A DNA stretch of 64,000 nucleotides from Mycolicibacterium neoaurum ATCC 25795 (GTDB lineage Bacteria; Actinomycetota; Actinomycetes; Mycobacteriales; Mycobacteriaceae): assembly GCF_000691525.1 (NCBI RefSeq), contig NZ_JMDW01000005.1:62001-126000 (forward strand), given 5' to 3'. How positions within the stretch are numbered: the first letter of the stretch is position 1; each line of letters starts with the position of its first letter. Below the pieces are notes generated by a model. It made no database searches. It saw nothing but the letters and a program-made list of their open reading frames with translations, and was not told the DNA's origin. Of the stretch, positions 45,069-53,400 are shown piece after piece. The translations under genes were made by a program, and so were the position numbers.

Positions 45069-48000
45069 GCTAGTCCCGCGCTGTGCAACTCGGACTGGAC
45101 GGCGGCGTCATCCATTTCGGCGACCTCCAGGTACAGCTGGGCCACCAGCTCCAAGCGGTCAGCATCGGCCTCGCGTTCGGTCAGGCGCCGCGCCAGCGCG
45201 GCGACGGTCCGGGTGGCGAAGACGTCCGGCACCATGATGGTGGGTGTGTCCAGCCAGTCGCGCACATGCGCCACCACCTGTGTCGCCATCACCGAATCCC
45301 CACCGAGACCGAAGAAGTCGTCATCGACGCCGATGGTGTCGCGGCCGAGTAGCTCGCCCATGATCCGGGCCACCGCGGTCTCCAGCGCTCCGGTCGGTGC
45401 GCGGTAGCCGCGTTCGGCGGGTAGTTCGGCCTCGGCCAACCGCAGCGCGACGGCCTTGCGGTCGATCTTGCCCCCGATCGTGTAGGGGATCCGGTCACAG
45501 CTGACGATCAACTGCGGAATCATGTGCGCGGGAACCAGATCGGCCAGCGCCGACGCGATGGCATCGGGATCGAGGGCCGGATCGTCAAGGCGAACCAGAG
45601 CCCCGAGCACATCGCCTGTGTGTCGGTCTGCGCCGCCCGGTGGAGCAACCACGGCCGCGACCGCCGCGGCGACACCGGGAAGACGGGTCAGGGCGGCCTC
45701 GACCTCACCGAGTTCGATGCGGTAGCCGCTGAGCTTGACCCGGTGATCGGTGCGGCCGATGAACTCCAGCGTGCCGTCGGGCCGGTAGCGGGCCAGATCA
45801 CCGGTGCGATACCAGGTCCGGCCGTCGTATTCGACGAACTTCTCGGCGGTCAGGTCGGGGCGGCCACGGTAGCTGCGTGCGATCCCGCGGCCGGTGAACC
45901 AGAGTTCGCCGGGTACCCAGTCGGGGCAGTCGGCACCGGACGGGCTGACCACCCGGCATGCGTTGTTGTCGAACGGCACACCGTAGGGCACCGCGGCAGC
46001 GTTCGCCGGAAGTCCCAGATCGTCTCCCGCACCCGGCCCGATCTCGAAGATGGTGCCGTGCACGGCGGTCTCGGTGGCACCGCCCAGGCCGGCGAATCGC
46101 ATCCGCGGTGCCCGCGCGCGCAGTGCGCGCACCATGTCCGGGCGCACCCAGTCACCGCCGGCGAGTACCACCCGCAGGGAGGACAGGTCACCGGGAACCT
46201 CGGTGAGCATCTGCAGCCATCCGGGTAGGAAGTTCACCACCGACACCCGGTGTTCGGCGATCAACCGTGCCCAGGTGTCCGGATCGCGGCGGTGTTCCTC
46301 GTCGACCATCACGATGGTGCCGCCGACGCGCAGGGTGCCGAAGACATCGGGCACAGACATGTCCGATTCCAGGTGTGACAGCGCCAGCGCGCGGGCATCG
46401 GCACCGATCTCGAAGTGCCGGTAAAGGAATTCCAGCGTGTTCATCACGGCGTCGTGGGTCAGTTCGACGCCCTTGGGTTCACCGGTCGACCCGGACGTGA
46501 ACAACACATAGGCGAGGTCGTCGAGCGAAGTCTCGACGGTCTCGAAGGCGACGGTGGCGGTGCAGGCTTGCGTGACCGTGAGGTAGGGCAGGTCGGTCTT
46601 CGTCAGGACCTCGGGCACCTCGGTTCCGCAGACCAGCGCGCAGGCCACTCCCGCAGTATCCAGGATGCGGGTGGCACGGTCGGCCGGCTGGTCGATTCCG
46701 ATCGGCAGGTAGGCCGCGCCGGCGGCCAGGATGCCCAGCAGGGCCGGGATCTGTTCGGCACCTTTGGGTCCCAGCACCGCGACGATATCGCCACGGCCGA
46801 TACCCCTGGCCTGCAGTGAACCGGCCACCGCGACGACCTGGTCGCGGAGTTGGCCGTAGGTCAGCGCTCCGCCGGAGGCGATCAGTGCCGTGGCGTCCGG
46901 TGTCGCCGCGGCGTTGCGGAAGAAGCCGTCGACCAGATTCTCGCCGCTGGGCGGCGCGGTGCGGGAGTTGGCAGCGGCGCGCACGGCGCGCGATTGCTCG
47001 CTCAGCGCGGGTGGGTCGGGCTCGTCCCAGGCCGCGTCGTCGGCGGCCAGTCGGGCCAACTCGGCCACCTCGTAGGCGAACATCGCTTCCGGCACACCGG
47101 GTGGGAAGGCCTCGACGCGGACGTCCCAGTTGATCATCAGCCCATCGGCCAGCGGGGTGGCCTGCGCGTCGATGAGGACCTGCGGGCCCTGCGAGATGGT
47201 CCAGACGGGCTCGCCGAACTGGTCGGTGACATCACCGGCGAACAGATCGCCCAGCCCGAGGGCGCTGGTGTAGACGATGGTGGCCAGCGTCTGGGTGCCG
47301 CGATGCCGGCTCATATCGCGCAGCACGTCGAGCCCCGATACCGAAGAGTGCGCGGCGGTGGTGTGTAACACCTCCTGCACGGCGCGGGCGCGTGCCGCCG
47401 GGGTCGACGCCGCCCCGAGATCGATGTCGAGCATCAGCGACGAGGTGAAACATCCGACCAGCTTGTCGACATCCGGGTGGTAGGGCTCACGGCCGAACAT
47501 CGGCAGGTTCAGCAGGAAGCGTGGGTCGGTGGACCAGCGGGCAAGGGCATTCGAATAGGCCGCGGCAACGGCCATCGCCGGGGTGATACCGCGTTTGTGT
47601 GCGTTGGCGTACAGCGCGTCCCTGGTCGGCACGTCGAAGATGTGCCACAACCTGATGCTGCGCAACGGGTTTTCCTGCTGATCGCGCGGAACCAACGGCA
47701 GCGCAGGCGGTTCCGGAAGATCGGGGATCCGCTCTGCCCACCACTGCCGATCGGCTTCCGAGGGCGGCGGGGTGGATGCGACCAACTGGTTGCGGTACTC
47801 GCGGTAGGTGTACCCGAGCTCGGGCAGGTCAGCACCGCGGTAGAACGCGGCCAGGTCGGCCATGAAGTTGCGGTAGCTCACCGCATCGGCGGCCTGCATG
47901 TCCATGTCCACGTGCAACCGGGTCTTCCCCCCGGGCAGCAGTGACAACGCGATCTGCAGCACCTCGTCGTCGAGCAGCTGATGGGACTTGTCGTCGCGGA

Positions 48001-48568
48001 TGCGCTCCAGGCGTTCGTCCGCGTCGGCCACTTCGCGCAGGTCGTAGATGGTGACCGGAAGACCGCGATCACCGATCCGCTGGGTGCCGTCGGGCAGGAT
48101 CTCCTGACGCAGCATGGGATGGCGGACAACGAGTTTCGTCGCCGCGCGCTGTAGCCGCTCGGGATCCACACCAGTACCGTCGAATTCGACGTACAGGTGC
48201 GCGGCCACCCCGCCGAGTTCCTGTTCACCGTGGCGACCCACCCACATCGCGTGGGCGATCTGCGCCAGCGAAAAGGGCGCGCCAGGTTCGTCTCCACCAT
48301 GTGCCCTGGCGGGCATGGCCACAGGTGCCGCAGGTGCGTGCTTGGCGACGAGGTCCTGCCATGCGGCCACCGTGGGATTGGCGGCCAAGGCCGCGAATCC
48401 CACCTCGATACCCTGCTTACGCCACCGCCCCGACAGCGACATCATCCGGATGGAGTCGAGCCCGGAGGCGATGAGATCGGCATTCGGGTCCAGCGATTCG
48501 GCAGCGATTCCGAGGAGTTCGGCCACCTCGACCCGAACCGTTTCTGCTGTGGTCCCAGCGACCGCCAC
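45065..48568 (-). CDS. mbtB: Mycobactin NRPS MbtB (ArCP-Cy-A-PCP)
   Basis: An 1167-residue synthetase. N-terminal aryl carrier domain (Ser39 in LIASGLDSIRMMSL); heterocyclisation domain about 90-520 with the DxxxxDxxS motif as DMQAADAVS; adenylation domain about 570-1010 (YVLFTSGSTGEPKGVELTHDAV, WYRTGDLARY, VKLSGYRIELGEV); carrier at about 1090 (FFGLGGDSVMATQVV). It accepts the aryl acid from MbtA, loads Ser or Thr and makes the aryl-oxazoline. It is 247 residues shorter than the 1414-residue M. tuberculosis MbtB because the thioesterase is a separate gene. The start is GTG 48568 behind GGAGG, not the upstream ATG at 48643, which lies in the promoter. First gene of the operon, under the IdeR boxes. 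Confidence 0.95.
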   Translation of the reverse strand: MAVAGTTAETVRVEVAELLGIAAESLDPNADLIASGLDSIRMMSLSGRWRKQGIEVGFAALAANPTVAAWQDLVAKHAPAAPVAMPARAHGGDEPGAPFSLAQIAHAMWVGRHGEQELGGVAAHLYVEFDGTGVDPERLQRAATKLVVRHPMLRQEILPDGTQRIGDRGLPVTIYDLREVADADERLERIRDDKSHQLLDDEVLQIALSLLPGGKTRLHVDMDMQAADAVSYRNFMADLAAFYRGADLPELGYTYREYRNQLVASTPPPSEADRQWWAERIPDLPEPPALPLVPRDQQENPLRSIRLWHIFDVPTRDALYANAHKRGITPAMAVAAAYSNALARWSTDPRFLLNLPMFGREPYHPDVDKLVGCFTSSLMLDIDLGAASTPAARARAVQEVLHTTAAHSSVSGLDVLRDMSRHRGTQTLATIVYTSALGLGDLFAGDVTDQFGEPVWTISQGPQVLIDAQATPLADGLMINWDVRVEAFPPGVPEAMFAYEVAELARLAADDAAWDEPDPPALSEQSRAVRAAANSRTAPPSGENLVDGFFRNAAATPDATALIASGGALTYGQLRDQVVAVAGSLQARGIGRGDIVAVLGPKGAEQIPALLGILAAGAAYLPIGIDQPADRATRILDTAGVACALVCGTEVPEVLTKTDLPYLTVTQACTATVAFETVETSLDDLAYVLFTSGSTGEPKGVELTHDAVMNTLEFLYRHFEIGADARALALSHLESDMSVPDVFGTLRVGGTIVMVDEEHRRDPDTWARLIAEHRVSVVNFLPGWLQMLTEVPGDLSSLRVVLAGGDWVRPDMVRALRARAPRMRFAGLGGATETAVHGTIFEIGPGAGDDLGLPANAAAVPYGVPFDNNACRVVSPSGADCPDWVPGELWFTGRGIARSYRGRPDLTAEKFVEYDGRTWYRTGDLARYRPDGTLEFIGRTDHRVKLSGYRIELGEVEAALTRLPGVAAAVAAVVAPPGGADRHTGDVLGALVRLDDPALDPDAIASALADLVPAHMIPQLIVSCDRIPYTIGGKIDRKAVALRLAEAELPAERGYRAPTGALETAVARIMGELLGRDTIGVDDDFFGLGGDSVMATQVVAHVRDWLDTPTIMVPDVFATRTVAALARRLTEREADADRLELVAQLYLEVAEMDDAAVQSELHSAGLA

Positions 48569-48585
48569 GCCGTGCCTCCGAAGAT

Positions 48586-48604
48586 TTAGTACAGGCTTCC
48601 CTAA
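48586..48604. promoter_or_regulatory. IdeR iron box 1 (mbtB/mbtA divergent promoter)
   Basis: TTAGTACAGGCTTCCCTAA matches the IdeR consensus TTAGGTTAGGCTAACCTAA at 14 of 19 positions, with both outer arms perfect. It lies 18 bp upstream of the mbtB start, so Fe-IdeR bound here would cover the mbtB promoter. Confidence 0.85.
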
Positions 48605-48605
48605 C

Positions 48606-48624
48606 TGCAGTGAGGCTACCCTAT
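48606..48624. promoter_or_regulatory. IdeR iron box 2 (mbtA side)
   Basis: TGCAGTGAGGCTACCCTAT matches the IdeR consensus at 13 of 19 positions; the right half is strong and the left half poor. It follows box 1 by one base, so the two dimers would bind the same stretch. Its end overlaps TATATT (48622-48627), a good -10 for mbtA, whose ATG is at 48670. Confidence 0.7.
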
Positions 48625-48669
48625 ATTCGTATCGGCATCGCACCTACCCAGAGACAGGGTTTATCCAGC

Positions 48670-50328
48670 ATGAGCACGGTTTTTCCGAAGGAACGCGACG
48701 ATCTGTCCGATGGCTTCGTGGCGTTTCCGGCCGATCGCGCCGCGGTTTATCGGGAGGCCGGCTACTGGACCGGCTCCCCCTTGGATTCGATACTCGCCGA
48801 CGCCGCCACCCGGTGGCCGGACGCCCGCGCGGTCGTCGATGCCCAGCGCAGCTACACCTTCACCGAGCTGGACGCCGTCGCCGATGTGGTGGCCGCGCGG
48901 CTCGTCGAGCTGGGGCTACAACCCGGTGACCGGGTGCTGCTGCAACTGCTCAACACCACCCAGTTCGCCGTCGCGCTGTTCGGCCTGCTGCGCGCGGGCG
49001 TCGTACCCGTCATGTGCCTTTCCGGCCACCGAGCCGCCGAGTTGGGGCACTTCGCCGAGATCAGCGGTGCGGTCGGACTGATAATCCCCGATACCGCAGG
49101 CGGTTTCGACTTCCGCGACATGGCCGCCGCGTTGCAGGCCGAGCATCCCGCCTTGCAGCACGTGATCGTCGACGGGGACCCCGGCCCGTACCGGGCCTTC
49201 GCCACCCTGACCGAGCCCGGTCCGCCGCCGGTCACCGCGCGCCGGGTGGAGGTCGATACGTCCGGGCCCGCCCTGCTGCTGGTGTCCGGTGGCACCACCG
49301 GGTTACCGAAGCTGATCGCGCGGACCCACGACGACTACGTCTACACCGCCGTCGCCTCGGCGCGGGCATACGATATGACCAGCGCGGACACCTATCTGGT
49401 CGCCTTGCCCGCCGGGCACAACTTCCCGCTGGCCTGCCCCGGGTTGCTCGGCGCGATGACCGTGGGGGCCACCACCGTCTTCACCACCGACCCCAGCCCG
49501 GAGAACGCCTTCGCCCTGATCGACAAGCATCAGGTCACCGTCACCGGCCTGGTCAACGCGCTGGCCAAGGTGTGGGCGCAGGCCTGCGACTGGGAACCGG
49601 TGCTACCCACATCGCTGCGGGTCGTCCAGGTCGGCGGTTCACGGATGACGGCCGAGGAGGCGAAGTTCATCCTGGACAACCTGACACCCGGCCTGAGCCA
49701 GATCTTCGGCATGGCCGAGGGCATGCTGAACTTCACCCGCCCGGGCGATCCGGTCGAGGTGCTGCTGCACACCCAGGGCAGGCCGATGTCACCGCATGAC
49801 GAGATGCGCGTCGTCGACGAGTTCGGTGTCGACGTCGCCCCGGGCGACGAGGGCGAGTTGCTGGTGCGCGGTCCGTACACCATTAACGGCTACTACCGCG
49901 CCGAGGAGGCCAATGCCCGCTCGTTCAGCCCCGACGGGTTCTACCGCTCCGGGGACCGGGTCCGCATCTTCACCGATGGAGCGAAGGCCGGCTACGTCGA
50001 GGTGACCGGTCGCATCAAGGACGTGATCCATCGTGGCGGTGAGACGGTGTCCGCATCCGACCTGGAAGAGCACCTGTTTGCCCATCCCGGGATCTATGCC
50101 GCGGCCGTCGTCGCGCTGCCCGACGATTATCTCGGTGAAAAGATCTGCGCCGCTGTGGTTTTTGCCGGTGCGCCCATCACACTGGCCGATTTGAACAGCT
50201 TTTTGGATTCCCGTGGGGTGTCCGCCCACACCAGACCGGACATGCTCGCCGCGCTTCCCACCCTGCCCAAGACCGCGGTCGGCAAAGTGGACAAGAAGCA
50301 GATCATCGCACAATTGAGTGCGTCGTGA
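48670..50328 (+). CDS. mbtA: Aryl-acid adenylating enzyme MbtA
   Basis: A 552-residue stand-alone adenylation domain that makes aryl-AMP and loads the MbtB aryl carrier. Motifs: LLLVSGGTTGLPKLIARTHDDYVY (P-loop), LPAGHNFPLACPG, QIFGMAEGMLNFTR, YRSGDRVRI, and the catalytic Lys in LPKTAVGKVDKK. The pocket segment HNFPLACPG has Cys where 2,3-dihydroxybenzoate enzymes such as DhbE have Ser (HNYPLSSPG), the pattern of salicylate-type enzymes. It lacks a 3-hydroxyl-binding site but says nothing certain about a 6-methyl group. The start is ATG 48670; the earlier ATG 48610 is inside the operator. Divergent from mbtB; the PKS follows after 130 bp. Confidence 0.96.
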   Translation: MSTVFPKERDDLSDGFVAFPADRAAVYREAGYWTGSPLDSILADAATRWPDARAVVDAQRSYTFTELDAVADVVAARLVELGLQPGDRVLLQLLNTTQFAVALFGLLRAGVVPVMCLSGHRAAELGHFAEISGAVGLIIPDTAGGFDFRDMAAALQAEHPALQHVIVDGDPGPYRAFATLTEPGPPPVTARRVEVDTSGPALLLVSGGTTGLPKLIARTHDDYVYTAVASARAYDMTSADTYLVALPAGHNFPLACPGLLGAMTVGATTVFTTDPSPENAFALIDKHQVTVTGLVNALAKVWAQACDWEPVLPTSLRVVQVGGSRMTAEEAKFILDNLTPGLSQIFGMAEGMLNFTRPGDPVEVLLHTQGRPMSPHDEMRVVDEFGVDVAPGDEGELLVRGPYTINGYYRAEEANARSFSPDGFYRSGDRVRIFTDGAKAGYVEVTGRIKDVIHRGGETVSASDLEEHLFAHPGIYAAAVVALPDDYLGEKICAAVVFAGAPITLADLNSFLDSRGVSAHTRPDMLAALPTLPKTAVGKVDKKQIIAQLSAS

Positions 50329-50458
50329 CCGGCAATGCACTGGCGCAGTTGAGTTTCCGGAGACCGATGTGCCCGGCGGCACACAGGGTAGCCCGCCACG
50401 GGGCCACGAAGCGTGCCACGATCGGTCCAAACGCACACCAGGTGAAGGATCTACAGCC

Positions 50459-53400
50459 GTGACGCTTGACCAGCAACCCGCCCCGGAGCCGGTCGCCATC
50501 ATCGGTATCGGCTGCCGACTGGCCGGGGATGTCAACACCCCCAACCAGTTCTGGCAGTTTCTGCTCGACGGGGCCAGCGCGGTCGGCGAGGTCCCCGCCG
50601 ACCGCTGGGAGCCCTATCTGCGTCGCGACCCACGCAATGCCGCCATCCTGAAGGCCACCACCACCAAGGGCAGCTTCCTGTCCGATCTCGCCGGTTTCGA
50701 CGCCGAGTTCTTCGGTGTGTCACCGCGTGAGGCCGAACTGATGGACCCGCAGCAGCGGTTGGCACTCGAGGTCAGCTGGGAGGCCCTCGAGGATGCCGGT
50801 GTCGCCCCGCGCGCGTTGGCCGGCAGCGATACCGCGGTGCTGATGGGCGTCAACTCCGACGACTACGGCAAGCTCGTCATGGAGGACCTGCCCGGAATCG
50901 AGGCCTGGACCGGAATCGGCACCGCCCTGTGCGGGATCGCCAACCGGGTATCGCATCTGCTCGACCTGCGCGGACCCAGCGTCGCGCTCGACGCGGCCTG
51001 CGCGGCGTCATTGGTGGCCGTACACCAGGGTTGTCAGCTTCTACGGTCGGGTGAGACCTCGCTGGCCCTCGCCGGTGGTGTCAGCGCGCTGATCGGCCCG
51101 GGTTTGACCAGGGTGCTCGACGTGGCCGGGGCCACCGCCGCCGATGGTCGATGCAAATCCTTCGACGACTCCGCCGACGGGTACGGGCGCGGCGAGGGTG
51201 CCGCGGTGGTGGTGCTCAAGCGGCTCGCCGACGCCCGCCGGGACAACGACAGGGTGATCGCGGTGATACGCGGCGGCGCCGTGGCCCAGGACGGCAGGAC
51301 CGTCGGCATCATGTCTCCCAATGGCGCCGCCCAGGAGGATATGTTCCGCCGCACCTGTCGCACCGCGGGTATCGACCCCGCGACCATCGACTATGTGGAG
51401 GCCCACGGCACGGGCACGCCGACCGGCGACCCGGTGGAGCTGACCGCGTTGTCGCGGGTCTACGGCCACGGCAGGCCTGCCGGCGCGCCGTGCGTGGTGG
51501 GATCGGTCAAACCCAACACCGGACACCTCGAGGGCGGTGCGGGCGTGGTCGGCCTGATCAAGGCGGCACTCGCACTGCAGCACAACATGATCCCCCCGAC
51601 TGCCGGTGTGCGCACCCCGACCACCGCGGTCGACTGGGGCACCAACGGCCTGCGGGTCAATACCGACACCGAGCCGTGGCCACAGACCGAGACCCCGCGC
51701 CGGGCCGCGGTGTGCAGTTACGGCTACGGCGGCACCATCGCCCACGTCCTGCTGGAGGAGGCGCCGCAGAGCTCCCCTGGGCCGGAGTGGGAAACCCCTG
51801 CGCTGCACGTCATCCCGGTCTCGGGACGATCGGAGAAACGACTGTCGGCCAATGCCGGCGCCCTTGCCGAACACTTGCGTTCCGGCCATGACGCGATGGC
51901 CGATATCGCGGGCACCCTGTGGAATCGCCGTTCCCCCGAGCCGGTGCGCGCGGCCATCATCGCCGAGGATCACAGGGAGGCGGTGCTGGGACTGGACGCG
52001 CTGGCCGCCGGTGCCAAGCACAGTTCGGTGGCGACGGGGTCGGTGGTACCGGGCGCCGAACGCGGAGCGGTGTGGGTCTTTTCCGGGCACGGTTCGCACT
52101 GGACGGGTATGGGTGCGGAGTTGCTTCGCGAGGAGCCCGCTTTCGCTGCCGTCATCGATCAGATCGAACCGGTGTTCGCCGCCGAACTCGGATTCTCCGC
52201 GCGCCACGCCCTGGCCTCGGGCGAGCATGGCGGCACCGACCAGGTCCAGGCGCTGACCTTCGCCATGCAGGTCGGTCTTGCCGCGGTGCTGCGTTCACGC
52301 GGCGCTGCGCCTGCCGCCGTCATCGGGCATTCCGTCGGCGAGGTGGCCGCCTGCGTCATCTCCGGGGTGTTCGATCTGATCAGCGGTGCCAAGGTCGCCT
52401 GCTACCGCGCCCGCGGGTTCCGCACCGTGCAGGGTCACGGTGCGATGGCATTGGCCGCGGTGTCCTTCGCCGACGCCGAGTCCCGGTTACACGACCATCC
52501 CGGTGTGGTCGCCGCCATCAGCGCGGCACCCGAATCCACCGTCATCTCCGGCACCGCCGACGCGGTGCGCAGGGTGGTCGAACAGTGGTCCGCGCTGGGA
52601 ATCGTGATGCGGACGGTGAACACCGATGTGGCATTCCACAGCCCGGCCATGGACGGGCTCACCGCCGAATTGGGCCGGCTCACAGCACAGTTGGATCCGC
52701 AGGACCCGGTCGTGCCGCTGTACACCACCGCGTCGGCCGATCCGAGGTCGACGGCCCGGCGCGGATCGGAGTACTGGATGGCCAATCTGCGCGGACGGGT
52801 CCGCTTCGCCGAGGCTGTCACCGCCGCCGCCGAGGACGGGCACCGACTGTTCCTTGAAGTCGCCGCGCATCCGGTGGTCTCGCACTCCATCGTCGACACG
52901 CTGACCCACGATGGCATCGACGATTACGGCGTTCTCCCACTGCACCGGCGCAACATGCCCGAGGTTCGGTCGGTGACCACGGCGATCGCCGCACTGCACT
53001 GTCACGGCGCACCCGTCGCGCTGGCGCCCGACCATTCGCGCTGGGCACCCGGCCTACCCGGAAACCAGTGGCAGCACCGACGTTTCTGGCGTACCCCGGC
53101 GACCCCGCCCAACGGCGGCGGGGTGCACGATCGTGACACCAACACCCTGCTGGGCGGTCGTCTGCAGGTGTCCGCGGGTGTCCCGGCCACGGTGTGGCAG
53201 ACCCAGTTGGACATGTCCACCCGGCCCTACCCCGGTGATCATCCCGTGCGGGACACCGAGATCGTCCCTGCCGCGGTGCTGCTGAACACGCTGCTGACCG
53301 CTGCGGGCAGCGAGATCGTCGATATCCGGTTGCGCACACCGGTGGCGCCCGGTCGGGCCCGCAACATCCAGGTGGTTCGCCAGGACGGGACGCTGACGCT

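Noticed and set aside
50383..50401. Possible IdeR box ahead of the PKS
   Set aside because: About 8 of 19 positions match, with no symmetry. The PKS is better explained as part of the mbtA transcript.
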